64,000 nucleotides of DNA from Microbulbifer agarilyticus S89 (GCF_000220505.1 NZ_AFPJ01000014.1:1-64000); one strand, 5' to 3'; positions 27,521-37,556 are shown, numbered from the stretch's first letter. Program-made: numbers and translations. Notes: generated from the letters alone by a model not told the origin.

Positions 27521-29052
27521 TAGCGCACCAGCTGGCGGAAGCGCGCCAGTTCAGCCAGCCTGAATCCAGTGTAGTTGCCGACAATCATGATGACGCCCAG
27601 CAGTACCAACAGCAGCTCAGGGAAATTAAACGTCCAGTGCTCGATATAGCGGTTGGTCATCACCCACCAGGCAATCACCGCCACCAGCAGGCTGCCGCCC
27701 GCCTGAATCAACACTTCATAGGGGCCATCTTCCTCCCATACGATCGACATCCGTTCGATGGTCCAGGCCAGGATGATCATCGGGAAGAAGGTAACCGTCA
27801 GCGCCTGCTCAATACCCAGCTTGTAACTGATCACACTGATTGCTCCCATCAGGATCACCACCGTCACCACGACGGCGGCAATCCTCGCCACAAGGAGCAG
27901 GTTAAGCTTGCTCAAATAGAAGCGAATCCACAGGCCGAGGATCAGGATCAGCACAAAGATCGACAGGCCGGTAAGTAGCTGGGTTTCGATAAACGCGATC
28001 GCCAGCAGCACTGGCATAAAAGTACCCGAGGTGCGCAGGCCAACAAACACTCGCAGCAGTACCACCACCAGTGCACCAACCGGTACCAGCAGGATCAGTT
28101 TGAAAATACTCTGCTGCTCGATGGGCAGGCTGTAGATGGAGAAGTCCACCAGGGCTTCTTTTTCCTGGCTGGTACTCAGCATGGCAACGTCCCGCGCGGG
28201 CACGTCGTTGGAGATCACCGAGAAGGTCACTCCAGAGTTGTAGCCGCCCTCCACATCCAGCAGGCTCTTGCCGCCACGCTGCCAGATAAAGAAATTTTTC
28301 GGCACCCCGGGGGAGCCGCTCTGCGGCTCAAACACCACCCATCGCTTGCCATCATAGATTTCCAGCAGATCTTCCGGGGACATGCGCCGGCGATCATCCT
28401 CCAGGTAAAGGCCGCGGATACGGTGAGCCGGAACATCCGCCGCCGCCAGTACCAGCAGCGCCACATCCACGAAGGAGCGATCTTTGTAGTAGCCAAAAAT
28501 CATATTGCCGTCCTGATTGCGACGGTCGGCCAGGGCGGTGAGCAATTCGGTGGTGAAGGTTTGCGTATCGGACGAGCGTTGCCGGGCTGTATCGACCAGC
28601 GAGTAAATAGCCTGGCGTACAGCCTCCTGCTCGCGGGCACCAAGCAGCGGTTTTACCACTTTGGTACTCAAGTCCAGGGGCTGCTCCAGGGCGGCACCCG
28701 GGGTCTGGTGGACATCGAGCTGGTAGAACAGCGACTGAGCGCCGCTGGCCTCACGCTTGGCCCAGACTGCGCGATACTCGTCGTCTTCGCGGATGATGTT
28801 GAAGCCGTAGCCGGAAGAACTGAAGGTCTCCCCCAGCACTTCCATGTTGCGCTGCTCCCGCGGCAGGGTCAGCGCGGCCTTGGCCGGCCCGCCGTCCGCG
28901 GTAAAGCGCACTTTCGCTTCAATTGTCCAGACAGTGCGGTATTCGCCGGGCAACAATGGGAAGCCCAACTCAACGTTTTTATAAATGGTGAGGCCTGCGC
29001 CCATAAGAGCAAGCAGCGCAGCCAGAATATAGACTTGAGCCCGTGGCGACAT
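27520..29052 (-). CDS. Inactive-transglutaminase domain fused to seven transmembrane helices
   Basis: 510 residues. One N-terminal helix (VYILAALLALMGAGLTIY) anchors a large periplasmic domain (about 30-300) that contains a degenerate transglutaminase-like region (VPAHRIRGLYLEDDRRRM, GKRWVVFEPQSG). About seven membrane helices follow from residue 312 on. This matches the UUP1/7TM_transglut family described with ATP-grasp ligases in amidoligase surveys. It could act as a periplasmic sensor or scaffold for the coupled ligase. Middle gene of the three-gene cluster. Confidence 0.88.
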   Translation of the reverse strand: MSPRAQVYILAALLALMGAGLTIYKNVELGFPLLPGEYRTVWTIEAKVRFTADGGPAKAALTLPREQRNMEVLGETFSSSGYGFNIIREDDEYRAVWAKREASGAQSLFYQLDVHQTPGAALEQPLDLSTKVVKPLLGAREQEAVRQAIYSLVDTARQRSSDTQTFTTELLTALADRRNQDGNMIFGYYKDRSFVDVALLVLAAADVPAHRIRGLYLEDDRRRMSPEDLLEIYDGKRWVVFEPQSGSPGVPKNFFIWQRGGKSLLDVEGGYNSGVTFSVISNDVPARDVAMLSTSQEKEALVDFSIYSLPIEQQSIFKLILLVPVGALVVVLLRVFVGLRTSGTFMPVLLAIAFIETQLLTGLSIFVLILILGLWIRFYLSKLNLLLVARIAAVVVTVVILMGAISVISYKLGIEQALTVTFFPMIILAWTIERMSIVWEEDGPYEVLIQAGGSLLVAVIAWWVMTNRYIEHWTFNFPELLLVLLGVIMIVGNYTGFRLAELARFRQLVR

Positions 29053-29167
29053 TCGCCATTCCCCGTATCAAGATAATTTGCAGAATTTAGCGGCGTATTT
29101 TGCCGAATGCCATCAATTCTGCCATTAAACGCGACACATTTATCGGGATTAGTGTGATTTCGTCGGG

Positions 29168-29866
29168 CTATTTGCTGACGCTGGGCAGCTGACCGTTGCC
29201 CTGCACAAACTTGCGGCTGACATCGACAACCGCTGCGTCCTTGAGGAAATTGCGCCCTACCAGCAGCGGGAATTCGAACTCATCGCGCTCCACAAGGTTC
29301 ATCTCAACCATATGGGTGACCTCTCCAATCGTCAGGCTCATGCTCACGATGGGACGGCGCTGACGGTCAAATCCGGGGCGTGCTACCCGCACATGCCGCT
29401 GGATAGGCAGTTCGATTTTTTCCGGCGAGGCACCACTGCCGTCAGACAGGTTAAAGCGCACCCAGTCGCTGCCATCGCGCTCGAAGCGCGTAATACCGTT
29501 TACACTCAGCGCCGAGGTCGCAGCCCCGGTATCGATCAGCGCTTTCAGGCGCAGGCCGCTGGGCTCGACCACCGCATACTCCTGCGAGCCGAGCACCAAC
29601 TTATCCTTGGCCACGGGCACTTCCACGATGGTCTCGAACTTGCGCTCGATCACCCGCTCCACCACTTTGACTTCGGGCTCAGCACACACCACCGCCTGAA
29701 CCGGGGGGCACTGGCCAGGCGCTGCTGCCGCATCAGCGGTGGTGGGGGTATCTTCGAATACGTTTACGGTCTCCGGCGCCGTCGTCGGCCCGCGGGAAAA
29801 CAGTGATTCGCAGCCGGTGAGTATCTGGCTCACCAGCAAAAGGGAAAGTAAAGGCAAAAACCGCAT
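29168..29866 (-). CDS. Retropepsin-like lipoprotein (annotated elsewhere as ATP-dependent zinc protease)
   Basis: 232 residues from 29866, giving a lipoprotein signal with LTGC; the open frame upstream to 30112 has no signal. A linker with PxxPxV character and a short Cys pair (CPPVQAVVC) precede the PF05618-type domain. The segment LKALIDTGAATSALSVNG carries the DTGA motif of retroviral-type aspartic proteases, and MNLVERDEFEFPLLVGRNFL is the matching flap/C-terminal part. The zinc-protease name rests on old annotation; no HExxH is seen. It is first in a cluster with the 7TM and ATP-grasp genes and likely acts in the periplasm. Confidence 0.85.
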   Translation of the reverse strand: MRFLPLLSLLLVSQILTGCESLFSRGPTTAPETVNVFEDTPTTADAAAAPGQCPPVQAVVCAEPEVKVVERVIERKFETIVEVPVAKDKLVLGSQEYAVVEPSGLRLKALIDTGAATSALSVNGITRFERDGSDWVRFNLSDGSGASPEKIELPIQRHVRVARPGFDRQRRPIVSMSLTIGEVTHMVEMNLVERDEFEFPLLVGRNFLKDAAVVDVSRKFVQGNGQLPSVSK

Positions 29867-30143
29867 CTGCTTTATTACTACCTTAGGGCGCGCGCTGTGG
29901 CCCTGTGTACTGTTATTAAGTAATCCTGGCGGTATGAGATCGGGATGGCTCCTTGCTACCCGATTTTTGCAAAGTCCGGATACTACCTTATCCACTTCAC
30001 ATCTGCACAGCACAGGGAGCGACCCTTGCAGAGGGCAGATTGCGCGTTGAAATGCGCTGACGCCGTGACAGAAACGTCGATCTTCGTGGCAGCCGGAACA
30101 GAATGGTACCAACTAGTCACAATGAATCAAGCGACAAGCGAAG

Positions 30144-30470
30144 TCAGCCCTGCTCCAATCGCGCGTCAATTTCCATCAGTTTCGCCACCAGCGCTGGCCC
30201 CTGCAGGCTGGCGCCACGGAAATACTCTTCTGCCATGGGCGCAATACCGCACTTTTCTGGCAACGGTTGTTCCAGCTCCACCAGATGACTCATACGCGGT
30301 AAAAAAACGAACTGCAGCCACTGGGGAAAGGTCAGGGTATCGACACAAAACGGTTGCGTGCTAGCCAGGGCCTCGGGGCGGGGTGGGGTCTCGTCCCACA
30401 GCCCAAGGAGCCGTAGTTCGGCTTCCAGTTCCAACAACAGCGTAGCAATATCCGGGTAAATGGACTTCAT
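30144..30470 (-). CDS. yqcC: YqcC-like small protein
   Basis: 108 residues from the ATG at 30470. MKSIYPDIATLLLELEAELRLLGLW at the N-terminus, FPQWLQFVFLPRM in the middle and the closing PALVAKLMEIDARL match the YqcC family, whose function is not established. The start lies 13 bp after the dinG stop, so it is probably the second gene of a dinG operon. The frame runs upstream into dinG without a better start. Confidence 0.88.
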   Translation of the reverse strand: MKSIYPDIATLLLELEAELRLLGLWDETPPRPEALASTQPFCVDTLTFPQWLQFVFLPRMSHLVELEQPLPEKCGIAPMAEEYFRGASLQGPALVAKLMEIDARLEQG

Positions 30471-30483
30471 ATCAGGTGAATCG

Positions 30484-32649
30484 TCAGTTAATGGCGCGCC
30501 GGAACGGCGGTAGTGAATCCAGCATGGCACGGCCGTAGCGCTTCGTCACGATACGACGGTCCAACAGCGAGATAGTTCCTTCATCCTGCTCGGTACGCAG
30601 CAGGCGACCACAGGCCTGCACCAGTTTAAGCGCTGCATCCGGCACGGTGATTTGCATAAACGGATTGCCGCCCTTGGCTTCAATCCACTCTGCGAGGGCG
30701 GCTTCGATTGGGTCATCAGGCACCGCAAATGGGAGCTTGGCGATGATCACATGCCGACAATAGTTGCCCGGTAAATCGAGGCCCTCGGCAAAACTGGCCA
30801 GCCCAAACAATACGCTGCGCCCGCCCTTGTCGACGCTCTTCTTGTGGCTATCGAGCAGCTGCTGGCGGGACTGCTGTCCCTGCATCAAAATCCGGTTACG
30901 CCAGGTGCCGGGCAGCGACTCATAGACCGTTTCCATCTGCCTGCGCGAAGCAAACAGTACCAGCGAACCGCCCTCTTCCCCGTGGGTATCCAGCAGATCT
31001 GGCAGCGCCTCGATCACCGCATTGGTGTGCAGGTCGGCGTTATTTGCCTCCACCGCATCCCGGGGCACCCTCAACTCCGCGCGGGAGAAATCAAACGGAC
31101 TCGGTACCACTTCATAGCTCGCGTTATCGGGAGTGCCGGCGCGCATCTTGAGGCGGTCAAAACGCCCCAGCGCAGTGAGGGTGGCAGAGGTGAGTACGGC
31201 ACCGTAGCAGCGCCGCCACAGGCTGTACTCCAGGGTCTTACCCGCGAGAATCGGCGAGCTGCACACTTCAAAATCAAACGAACCGCCCCAGTCCACCAGG
31301 GTTACCCAGCGGGCCTGCGGCACCGAACCCTGGTCTTCTCTGGAATAGTTGGCCCAGAGCTCGAGGTTGGCCTCGGCACGGCCATGCCAGCCGCCGAGTA
31401 TCGGATACCAGCGCTCCAGATCCACAATCGGCACCGGACTGTGGGCGTCCTCCATCATGCGCTGGGCGGACTGCACCATTTTGCCCAGCAGCGCTTCCAT
31501 CTCATCGAAGTCCTCACGCAGCTGGTCGGCAAGCTGCATCATGGATTCCGGTACCACACCGCCCTCAAAGCGGTAGCGCGCACTGCGCGATTGCTGGTTG
31601 CCGCCGCGACCGCGCTCTTCCTCGAATTCGCACATGTCCTCGATGAGCGGCCAGGCCATCTCGAGTTTCTGCTTGGCGGAGGCGAACAGTGCAGGTAGCT
31701 CTTCACCGGCGCGGTCCAGCTCGGCGCCATCGCCGATTTCACCGAGCATCTGGCTCAGGTTTTTATTCGCCTGGTCCAGCCAGCCGGTGGTCGCACCGAC
31801 GCGGCTGTGGTGGGCAAAGTGGTTCAGGGCCTTATCCGGCAGGTGGTGGGCCTCATCCAGCACATAAATGGTTTCTTCGGGTGGTGGCAGGATGGCCCCG
31901 CCACCGAGCGCCAGGTCGGCCAGCAGCAAATCGTGGTTCGCCACAATCACGCGGCTTTTACCCAGGCTTTCGCGCGCGCGGAAGAAACTGCAACTGCTGA
32001 CATGGGGGCAACGGCGACCACTGCACTGCCGGTGATCGGTGGTCACCCGGCTCCAGTCTTCGCCCTCGAGGGTATCTTTCCAGTTATCGCGATCGCCATC
32101 CCAGCGCCCGCTGGCCAGCTCGTCGGCCATTTCCCGGTACAGCTTGACCCCGGCTTCATCCACTTGCGGCTTCTCATCTTCATACAGGGCGAGAGAGCCG
32201 CCCACACCGCTGGCGGTGAGTTCGGTAAGCAGCTGGTCGAGCTTGGAAAGGCACAGGTAACGGCCACGCCCCTTGGCCAGGGCGACATCAAATTTGAGCC
32301 CTGAGTGGCGCACCAGCTCCGGCAGGTCCTTGAGGATAATCTGCTCCTGCAGGGCCACGGTGGCGGTGGAGACAACCAGGGTTTTGTCGTGGGCGATCGC
32401 CATGGGGATCGCCGCCAGCAGGTAGGAGACGGTTTTACCGGTACCGGTGCCCGCTTCCACCACACAGATGTGCTCGCCGTCGGTCTTGCCGTGGTCGCGC
32501 TCGCCGGCGCCATTGCGTTGAATGCCGCCCAGGGCGCGGGCGATGGCCGCAATCATCAGCTTCTGGCCATAGCGGGCTTTGAGCTCGCGGCCATTGAGGA
32601 ACTGACGGTAGGCGTTTTGGATGGATTCTTTGTCTTTATCGCTGAGCAC
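30484..32649 (-). CDS. dinG: ATP-dependent DNA helicase DinG
   Basis: XPD-like 5'-3' superfamily 2 helicase that unwinds D-loops and R-loops. 721 residues. Walker A EAGTGTGKT at 65-73, the DEAH box (VLDEAHHLP), and a four-cysteine iron-sulphur cluster region (RQCSGRRCPHVSSC with an upstream Cys in GRGRYLCL) are present, as is the C-terminal motif VQACGRLLRTEQDEG. It starts with GTG at 32649 and has no clear ribosome binding site. In E. coli dinG is SOS-controlled; no good LexA box is seen here. Confidence 0.95.
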   Translation of the reverse strand: MLSDKDKESIQNAYRQFLNGRELKARYGQKLMIAAIARALGGIQRNGAGERDHGKTDGEHICVVEAGTGTGKTVSYLLAAIPMAIAHDKTLVVSTATVALQEQIILKDLPELVRHSGLKFDVALAKGRGRYLCLSKLDQLLTELTASGVGGSLALYEDEKPQVDEAGVKLYREMADELASGRWDGDRDNWKDTLEGEDWSRVTTDHRQCSGRRCPHVSSCSFFRARESLGKSRVIVANHDLLLADLALGGGAILPPPEETIYVLDEAHHLPDKALNHFAHHSRVGATTGWLDQANKNLSQMLGEIGDGAELDRAGEELPALFASAKQKLEMAWPLIEDMCEFEEERGRGGNQQSRSARYRFEGGVVPESMMQLADQLREDFDEMEALLGKMVQSAQRMMEDAHSPVPIVDLERWYPILGGWHGRAEANLELWANYSREDQGSVPQARWVTLVDWGGSFDFEVCSSPILAGKTLEYSLWRRCYGAVLTSATLTALGRFDRLKMRAGTPDNASYEVVPSPFDFSRAELRVPRDAVEANNADLHTNAVIEALPDLLDTHGEEGGSLVLFASRRQMETVYESLPGTWRNRILMQGQQSRQQLLDSHKKSVDKGGRSVLFGLASFAEGLDLPGNYCRHVIIAKLPFAVPDDPIEAALAEWIEAKGGNPFMQITVPDAALKLVQACGRLLRTEQDEGTISLLDRRIVTKRYGRAMLDSLPPFRRAIN

Positions 32650-32750
32650 TGGGGACCGGCTGAATTTGCACTGGGGCTGTATTTACACAGGGGTTATATC
32701 AGCCGGCCATTATCCACGCTTGCTCAGTCTTGCGCCATTGCGGCGTGCGA

Positions 32751-33926
32751 TTACTGCTCGAATGCGAGGCGTGAGACCACGGGGTTGGCATAGCCGAGAA
32801 TGGCCTTGTCGCGCCAGCGTTCGTCGATTCGCGCCATACGCTGCTCAAACTTCTCGCGGATCTCCTGGTGCTCTTCGGGGTTCCAGGGCTTGGGCGGGTA
32901 ACCCACCGGCAAGGCCGGCGCCACACCATAGATCTTCTCGTAGGCGATCATATTGGTGGGGTGCAGTACATAGTTCCCGATGATCTGGCGATCGATTTCG
33001 TCCGCGAGCGCGCCGACATCGTTGAAATCGCCCTCGATGGGGGTACCAAATGCGGCATGGATGTGGCCTTTCTGGCCCACAACGCCCTTGGCGATACTAC
33101 CCAGGTCCTCGTGGGCCTGCTTCTGGTACTCGTCCTTATGTTCCTTGATGTACAGCTCGCGCGCCTTGTGACGGTCGCAGGGGTCCCACTCGTAGGAGAT
33201 TGCCAGGGGCACGATGTGCAGCTCACGCCAGAAATCCGCAAAGGATTGGTCCTTGGGCTTCGCCATGGCAAACATCGCCGCCAGTGCGGGATTGGTGCGG
33301 TCCAGCCCATCTTTAGCCCGGCCCGCGCGCTGGGCGATCCAGACGTGCTCGTTATCGTTGACAATCGAGTGATGGATGTAATTGGAGAGTTTCGTCGCTG
33401 CCATCAGCTTCTCACGACGGCTGCCCGAGCTGCGCTTCACGACAAAGCATTTATTGAGCTTCATGATATCGGTGGCAAATTGCTTGGACAGCAGGTTGTC
33501 ACCAATCGCGATACGGGACGTTTCGTGCCCCTCCTTGTACATCGAAAGGATCGCCAGGGCCGGATCCATGGCGATATCCCGATGGTTGCTCACAAACAGG
33601 CAAGCGCGGTCGCGCGGCAGGGTATCGAGCCCGGAGATTGAGAGGCCACAACTGGTGCGGTTGACCGCCTTTTCCAGGTACTTGGCGATGACTTCCTGTA
33701 CGCCGCGAACATTCTTGGCATTGCGAAATTCGAAGCGCACCAGCTGACGCACCAGCCACGCGAGCGGACGCTCCAGCTTGCTGGCGGCGCCGGGGAGCAG
33801 GAAGTGTGCAACTACCCGCGACATTTCCGGGTCTTCTACCAGGCGGCGCAGGACCGCGCGCACCTCGTCATCCCGGTATGGGCGGATGTCGTCGAACTGA
33901 CTGGGATCAATATTTCTCGCATTCAT
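32751..33926 (-). CDS. PlsC-like acyltransferase
   Basis: 391 residues of the glycerolphosphate acyltransferase superfamily. The catalytic His-Asp block reads SNHRDIAMD, with five residues between His and Asp rather than the textbook four. A later block, VWIAQRAGRAKDG, takes the place of the usual EGTRS substrate-binding motif. No membrane helix is obvious. A role in acylating a lysophospholipid or similar lipid is inferred. Single gene; the 367 bp upstream to nhaC show no gene or clear signal. Confidence 0.78.
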   Translation of the reverse strand: MNARNIDPSQFDDIRPYRDDEVRAVLRRLVEDPEMSRVVAHFLLPGAASKLERPLAWLVRQLVRFEFRNAKNVRGVQEVIAKYLEKAVNRTSCGLSISGLDTLPRDRACLFVSNHRDIAMDPALAILSMYKEGHETSRIAIGDNLLSKQFATDIMKLNKCFVVKRSSGSRREKLMAATKLSNYIHHSIVNDNEHVWIAQRAGRAKDGLDRTNPALAAMFAMAKPKDQSFADFWRELHIVPLAISYEWDPCDRHKARELYIKEHKDEYQKQAHEDLGSIAKGVVGQKGHIHAAFGTPIEGDFNDVGALADEIDRQIIGNYVLHPTNMIAYEKIYGVAPALPVGYPPKPWNPEEHQEIREKFEQRMARIDERWRDKAILGYANPVVSRLAFEQ

Positions 33927-34293
33927 GGGCTAGTGCTACCTGCCAACTGCAGCGCCGAGGGTTCTCGCCCGCCGCGCTCTGGCTCATTCTTATTGTGGCC
34001 CAGCGTACACGGACTGATCGATAACCAGGTACATTGCCGGGCGAAACCGGCGCAGAACATACCGGAAGCGGCCGCGAACTACCAGCGCCACCCCCGACTC
34101 AGGAGTAACGCTGGCCGATTCGCCCGCCTCCGCGGCGCCCCAGCCACTTTCCGCACGCGCCAGCGCCCCCGCACCTCGCTCTAGACATATCCGGACCCGG
34201 CCACGAGAATAGACCGCTTTATAACAAGAAACTGACCAGGCAGCCGGCCACAAGCGGGCACGCCAAGCTACTGTCAGCCATTAGGAGTCCACT

Positions 34294-35784
34294 TTGAGTC
34301 ACACCATTTCCAGCGAGTCGCCACAAGATTCTCGCAATCCCAGCCTGCTGGATGCACTGATCCCCCTCCTGATCCTCATCGGCCTGCTTTCCCTGTCGGT
34401 CTTCTTTTACGGCGCCGACTCATCCTACGGCCCGAACCAGATTGCCCTGCTGCTGTGCGCCGGCGTTGCCGCGATGGTGGGGATGAAAAACGGCTTCACC
34501 TGGAAAGAAATGGAAGGCGGCATGCTGCACGGCATGAGCCTGGTGTTTGGCGCCATCCTGATCCTACTCGCGGTCGGTGCCCTGATCGGCAGCTGGATTC
34601 TCGCCGGCACCGTGCCGTCGATGATCTATTACGGGGTGCAGATGCTGTCACCAGAATGGTTCTACGCGGCGAGCTGTGTAATTTGTGCCGTGGTTGGCCT
34701 CAGCATCGGCTCCAGCTGGACCACTGCCGGCACCCTGGGTGTGGCACTAATGGGGATCGCCGGTGCGCTCGGCCTGAACCCGGCAATCACCGCCGGTGCG
34801 GTAATCTCTGGCGCCTACTTCGGCGACAAGATGTCCCCGCTGTCGGACACAACCAACGTTGCCGCGGCGGTAACCTCAAACGACCTGTTCCTGCATATTC
34901 GCCATATGCTGTGGACAACTATCCCCGCGTTCACCATCGCCCTGATCGTCTTCGCGGCAATCGGCCTGATGGCCGACACCGGCCAGGCTTCCGCAGAAGA
35001 TATCCAGCAACTGCTGGGCGCACTGCAGGAAGAGTTCAGCATCTCCATCGTCAGCCTACTGCCGCTGGCACTGCTGCTGTTTATGGCGTGGCGAAGAATT
35101 CCGGCTTACCCAACCCTGATTATCGGCGCACTGGTGGGCTGTGTGATTGCAATGATTTTCGAGCCCAACGCTACACGTCAGTTGGCGGGCGGCGAAGGCC
35201 CGCTGAGCCTGCTGAAAGGTGCATGGCACAGCCTGTTCGACGGGTACAAGTCGACCTCCAGCAACGAAGCTGTGGCATCACTACTGTCGAAAGGCGGTAT
35301 GAGCAGTATGCTCAACACCATCTGGCTGATTATCTCGGCAATGGCTTTTGGTGGCGTGATGGAGCGTGCGGGTTTCCTCGAGCGCATTGTGCGCTGGGCG
35401 CTGTCCGGGGTTAAAACTGTTGGTGGCCTGATCACCTCCACCGTGTTCACCTGTTTCGGTATGAATGCGGCGGCTGGCGACCAGTACATGGCCATCATCA
35501 TTCCCGGCCGTATGTTCCGCGAGGCTTTCGAAGGCAAAGGCCTGCACGGCCTGAACCTGTCCCGCACCCTGGAAGATTCCGGCACCATCACCTCGGTACT
35601 GATTCCCTGGAACACCTGCGGCGCCTATATGGCAGCCACGCTGGGCGTTGCCACCTTCAGTTACGCGCCCTTTGCACTGTTTAACATCCTGTGCCCACTG
35701 CTGGCCATTGCCTACGGCTGGCTGCACTTCAAGCAGATGCCACTGGGTACCCAACAACCCCTGCAAGATGCAGAAAAGGCTTGA
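34294..35784 (+). CDS. nhaC: Na+/H+ antiporter of the NhaC family
   Basis: 496 residues with about eleven hydrophobic helices. SSWTTAGTLGVALMGI, ISGAYFGDKMSPLSDTTNVAAA and FGMNAAAGDQYMAIIIPGRMF are conserved NhaC blocks with the acidic residues used for ion binding. It exchanges sodium for protons across the inner membrane, suited to a marine habitat. It starts with TTG at 34294, supported by AGGAG six bases upstream. The DUF3549 gene begins 8 bp after its stop. Confidence 0.92.
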   Translation: MSHTISSESPQDSRNPSLLDALIPLLILIGLLSLSVFFYGADSSYGPNQIALLLCAGVAAMVGMKNGFTWKEMEGGMLHGMSLVFGAILILLAVGALIGSWILAGTVPSMIYYGVQMLSPEWFYAASCVICAVVGLSIGSSWTTAGTLGVALMGIAGALGLNPAITAGAVISGAYFGDKMSPLSDTTNVAAAVTSNDLFLHIRHMLWTTIPAFTIALIVFAAIGLMADTGQASAEDIQQLLGALQEEFSISIVSLLPLALLLFMAWRRIPAYPTLIIGALVGCVIAMIFEPNATRQLAGGEGPLSLLKGAWHSLFDGYKSTSSNEAVASLLSKGGMSSMLNTIWLIISAMAFGGVMERAGFLERIVRWALSGVKTVGGLITSTVFTCFGMNAAAGDQYMAIIIPGRMFREAFEGKGLHGLNLSRTLEDSGTITSVLIPWNTCGAYMAATLGVATFSYAPFALFNILCPLLAIAYGWLHFKQMPLGTQQPLQDAEKA

Positions 35785-35792
35785 GCTCCCCC

Positions 35793-36863
35793 ATGCCCAA
35801 TACCCTGAGCGACCTGATTGCTTCGGCCGACTTTGACCTGCGCTGGTTCGACCTGGGGCGCCGGGTGCGCCCGGTTTCCGCTAAAGCCGCGCGTGCGTTT
35901 GAAGACGGCACTGCGCCCTGGCCCCACCCCTACCTGCGTCAGGCTTGGTGTGGTCTGTTGCTGTCGCCGTCCAAAGCGGCAGAAGAAAACGGTGCAGCGG
36001 AACCGGCGGTTTGGTTCCTGCGGCTTCCTTTGGATGAGCAGGGCAAGCTGATCCTGCCCATTCGCGACCGCTTTCTCGGCGGCGTACAAAAAGCTCTGGA
36101 CCCGGCGCACCACAAGCCCGGTAATGGCCATGACCCGGCGAAAGCCCTACAACAGGCACTGGAAGACAGCGGCCTGATGTTTACGCCCGCTGCGGACAAG
36201 CGCGCTGTGTTCCATGCCAAGGCCGCCAAAATCTTGCGACGCGCGGCGAGCGACCACTTCCCCGCCGCCAAGGCCTACACCAAAGACCCAGCGGCATTTC
36301 CCTGGGAGCAGCTCGCGCTGCAGGGGCTTGCAGACCTGGCCGTAGATTGGGAAAAAGAGCGCGATAATTTAGTCGCAAGCCTGTCGCGCTTTGCCACACC
36401 CGCACTGATCTCTCTGTGTCAGTGCCTGGAAAGCGAAGCGATTGACCACCAGCTGGTGGAGCCACTGATCACCCGCGCCAAACAGAACCTGGCCTCAGAC
36501 GCGGTGGACTTCAACCTGCTGACCGCGGTGATACGCGGGATTTCCTTCAGCCCCGCCATGGGCATGCGCCAGGCGTTTCTCAATTGGTTGCTGGCGGAAA
36601 ACCCTGCCGGGGCCGCCGACCAGCCGGAAGTGCTCGCAGCTATCGGCAGCCGCTGTAACGAAGATCTGCTGGAGCCTGAGATCGCCAAGGCCTGGCTGGA
36701 ACGACTCAGCGATAGCCAGCCGCAAGATACCTTCAACTTGCTTCTGACAGACCTCCTGTTTCTGCCAGAGTTGCGCAGTGTCCTGCTCGGGGTTTTACGC
36801 GACCCACAGCGGCAGGAATCCGTCGCAGTTGCGTTTGGCCGCTTCCTGCAATCAGGCAGCTAA
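35793..36863 (+). CDS. DUF3549-family protein
   Basis: 356 residues from the ATG at 35793; the frame is open 102 bases earlier inside nhaC, but MPNTLSDLIASADFDLRWFDLGRRV is the typical family start. The protein is soluble and helix-rich, with no signal peptide. DUF3549 proteins occur in Pseudomonas and relatives and have no known function. Only 8 bp separate it from nhaC, so co-transcription is likely although a functional link is unclear. Confidence 0.85.
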   Translation: MPNTLSDLIASADFDLRWFDLGRRVRPVSAKAARAFEDGTAPWPHPYLRQAWCGLLLSPSKAAEENGAAEPAVWFLRLPLDEQGKLILPIRDRFLGGVQKALDPAHHKPGNGHDPAKALQQALEDSGLMFTPAADKRAVFHAKAAKILRRAASDHFPAAKAYTKDPAAFPWEQLALQGLADLAVDWEKERDNLVASLSRFATPALISLCQCLESEAIDHQLVEPLITRAKQNLASDAVDFNLLTAVIRGISFSPAMGMRQAFLNWLLAENPAGAADQPEVLAAIGSRCNEDLLEPEIAKAWLERLSDSQPQDTFNLLLTDLLFLPELRSVLLGVLRDPQRQESVAVAFGRFLQSGS

Positions 36864-36869
36864 ATCGAT

Positions 36870-36893
36870 TTCGGGCCATCGCCAAGGCCCGAA
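36870..36893 (+). terminator. Hairpin after the nhaC-DUF3549 unit
   Basis: Perfect eight-pair stem TTCGGGCC / GGCCCGAA with an eight-base loop, starting 6 bp after the stop. No T-run follows, so it may act as a weak terminator or mRNA 3' end. The gap to 37338 is otherwise AT-rich (A-runs at 37043-37084) and shows no gene. Confidence 0.5.
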
Positions 36894-37338
36894 TCACCCC
36901 GCCTTCCACTTTCCACTTCCCCCTGCCCTAAATTTCGTTGCGCGAAAAGCGGCGTGACGAACCCCCGATACCGAAAAATAGTGTCCACAGAAAAACGGGC
37001 TTGCGGATTTTTTGGCGTCGCCTTCTACGATATTCCCGTCGAAAAAAAGAAAAAAATTAAATTTTCACTTTACTGAAAAAAAATATTCCACACTTCGCAG
37101 TGTCGCGGAGTAAAGGTTGAGCGCAAAATGGCGTTTAACCCCTTAAATTCAGGCCCTCAGGGACGACAAACTGGCGGTGTTTTTATCCTGAATTACGGTG
37201 TGGCGGCTATTTTAACCGCGCGCCTATTACACTCCATTGGGCGGTATGTTTGTAGAAAAGATTTTTACAAAGCACACCAAACAGGTGACGTTTTATTGTC
37301 TATGCTATTGACTAACATCAACGGAAAGGAGTTAGGGG

Positions 37339-37533
37339 ATGAATTTCACTCCAGCCAAGTACTTAACCGGAATTATTTGTGCACTGGTCCTCGCAGGTTG
37401 CTGTGCACCGGCTCCGATGCCGGCCGCCTGCCCACCGGGCTCAGAACAAATTCCGACTTCCATGGCCTGTCCTGCGGACGCGGATTGCTGGATGGCATCC
37501 GATAACGTTCGCTGCATGAAAGTGGTTAAGTAA
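37339..37533 (+). CDS. Small Cys-rich lipoprotein
   Basis: 64 residues, not matched to a named family. AAGGAG lies 9-14 bases before the ATG. The signal peptide ends in LAGC, directly followed by a second Cys. The 45-residue mature part has six cysteines in all, in a Pro/Ala-rich context (CCAPAPMPAACPPGSEQ), and ends MKVVK. It has its own strong terminator, supporting expression as a single-gene transcript. Outer-membrane anchoring is expected; function unknown. Confidence 0.78.
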   Translation: MNFTPAKYLTGIICALVLAGCCAPAPMPAACPPGSEQIPTSMACPADADCWMASDNVRCMKVVK

Positions 37534-37556
37534 CCACTCTCATAACAGGATCGTGC

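Noticed and set aside
32665-32690. Possible LexA box upstream of dinG (CTGTATTTACACAG)
   Set aside because: CTGT and ACAG are separated by six bases rather than the eight of the CTGT-N8-ACAG operator, so it does not fit the gammaproteobacterial consensus.
33927-34293. Possible small genes in the gap between the acyltransferase and nhaC
   Set aside because: The only open frame is Arg-rich with no start context or homology, typical of noncoding GC-rich DNA.
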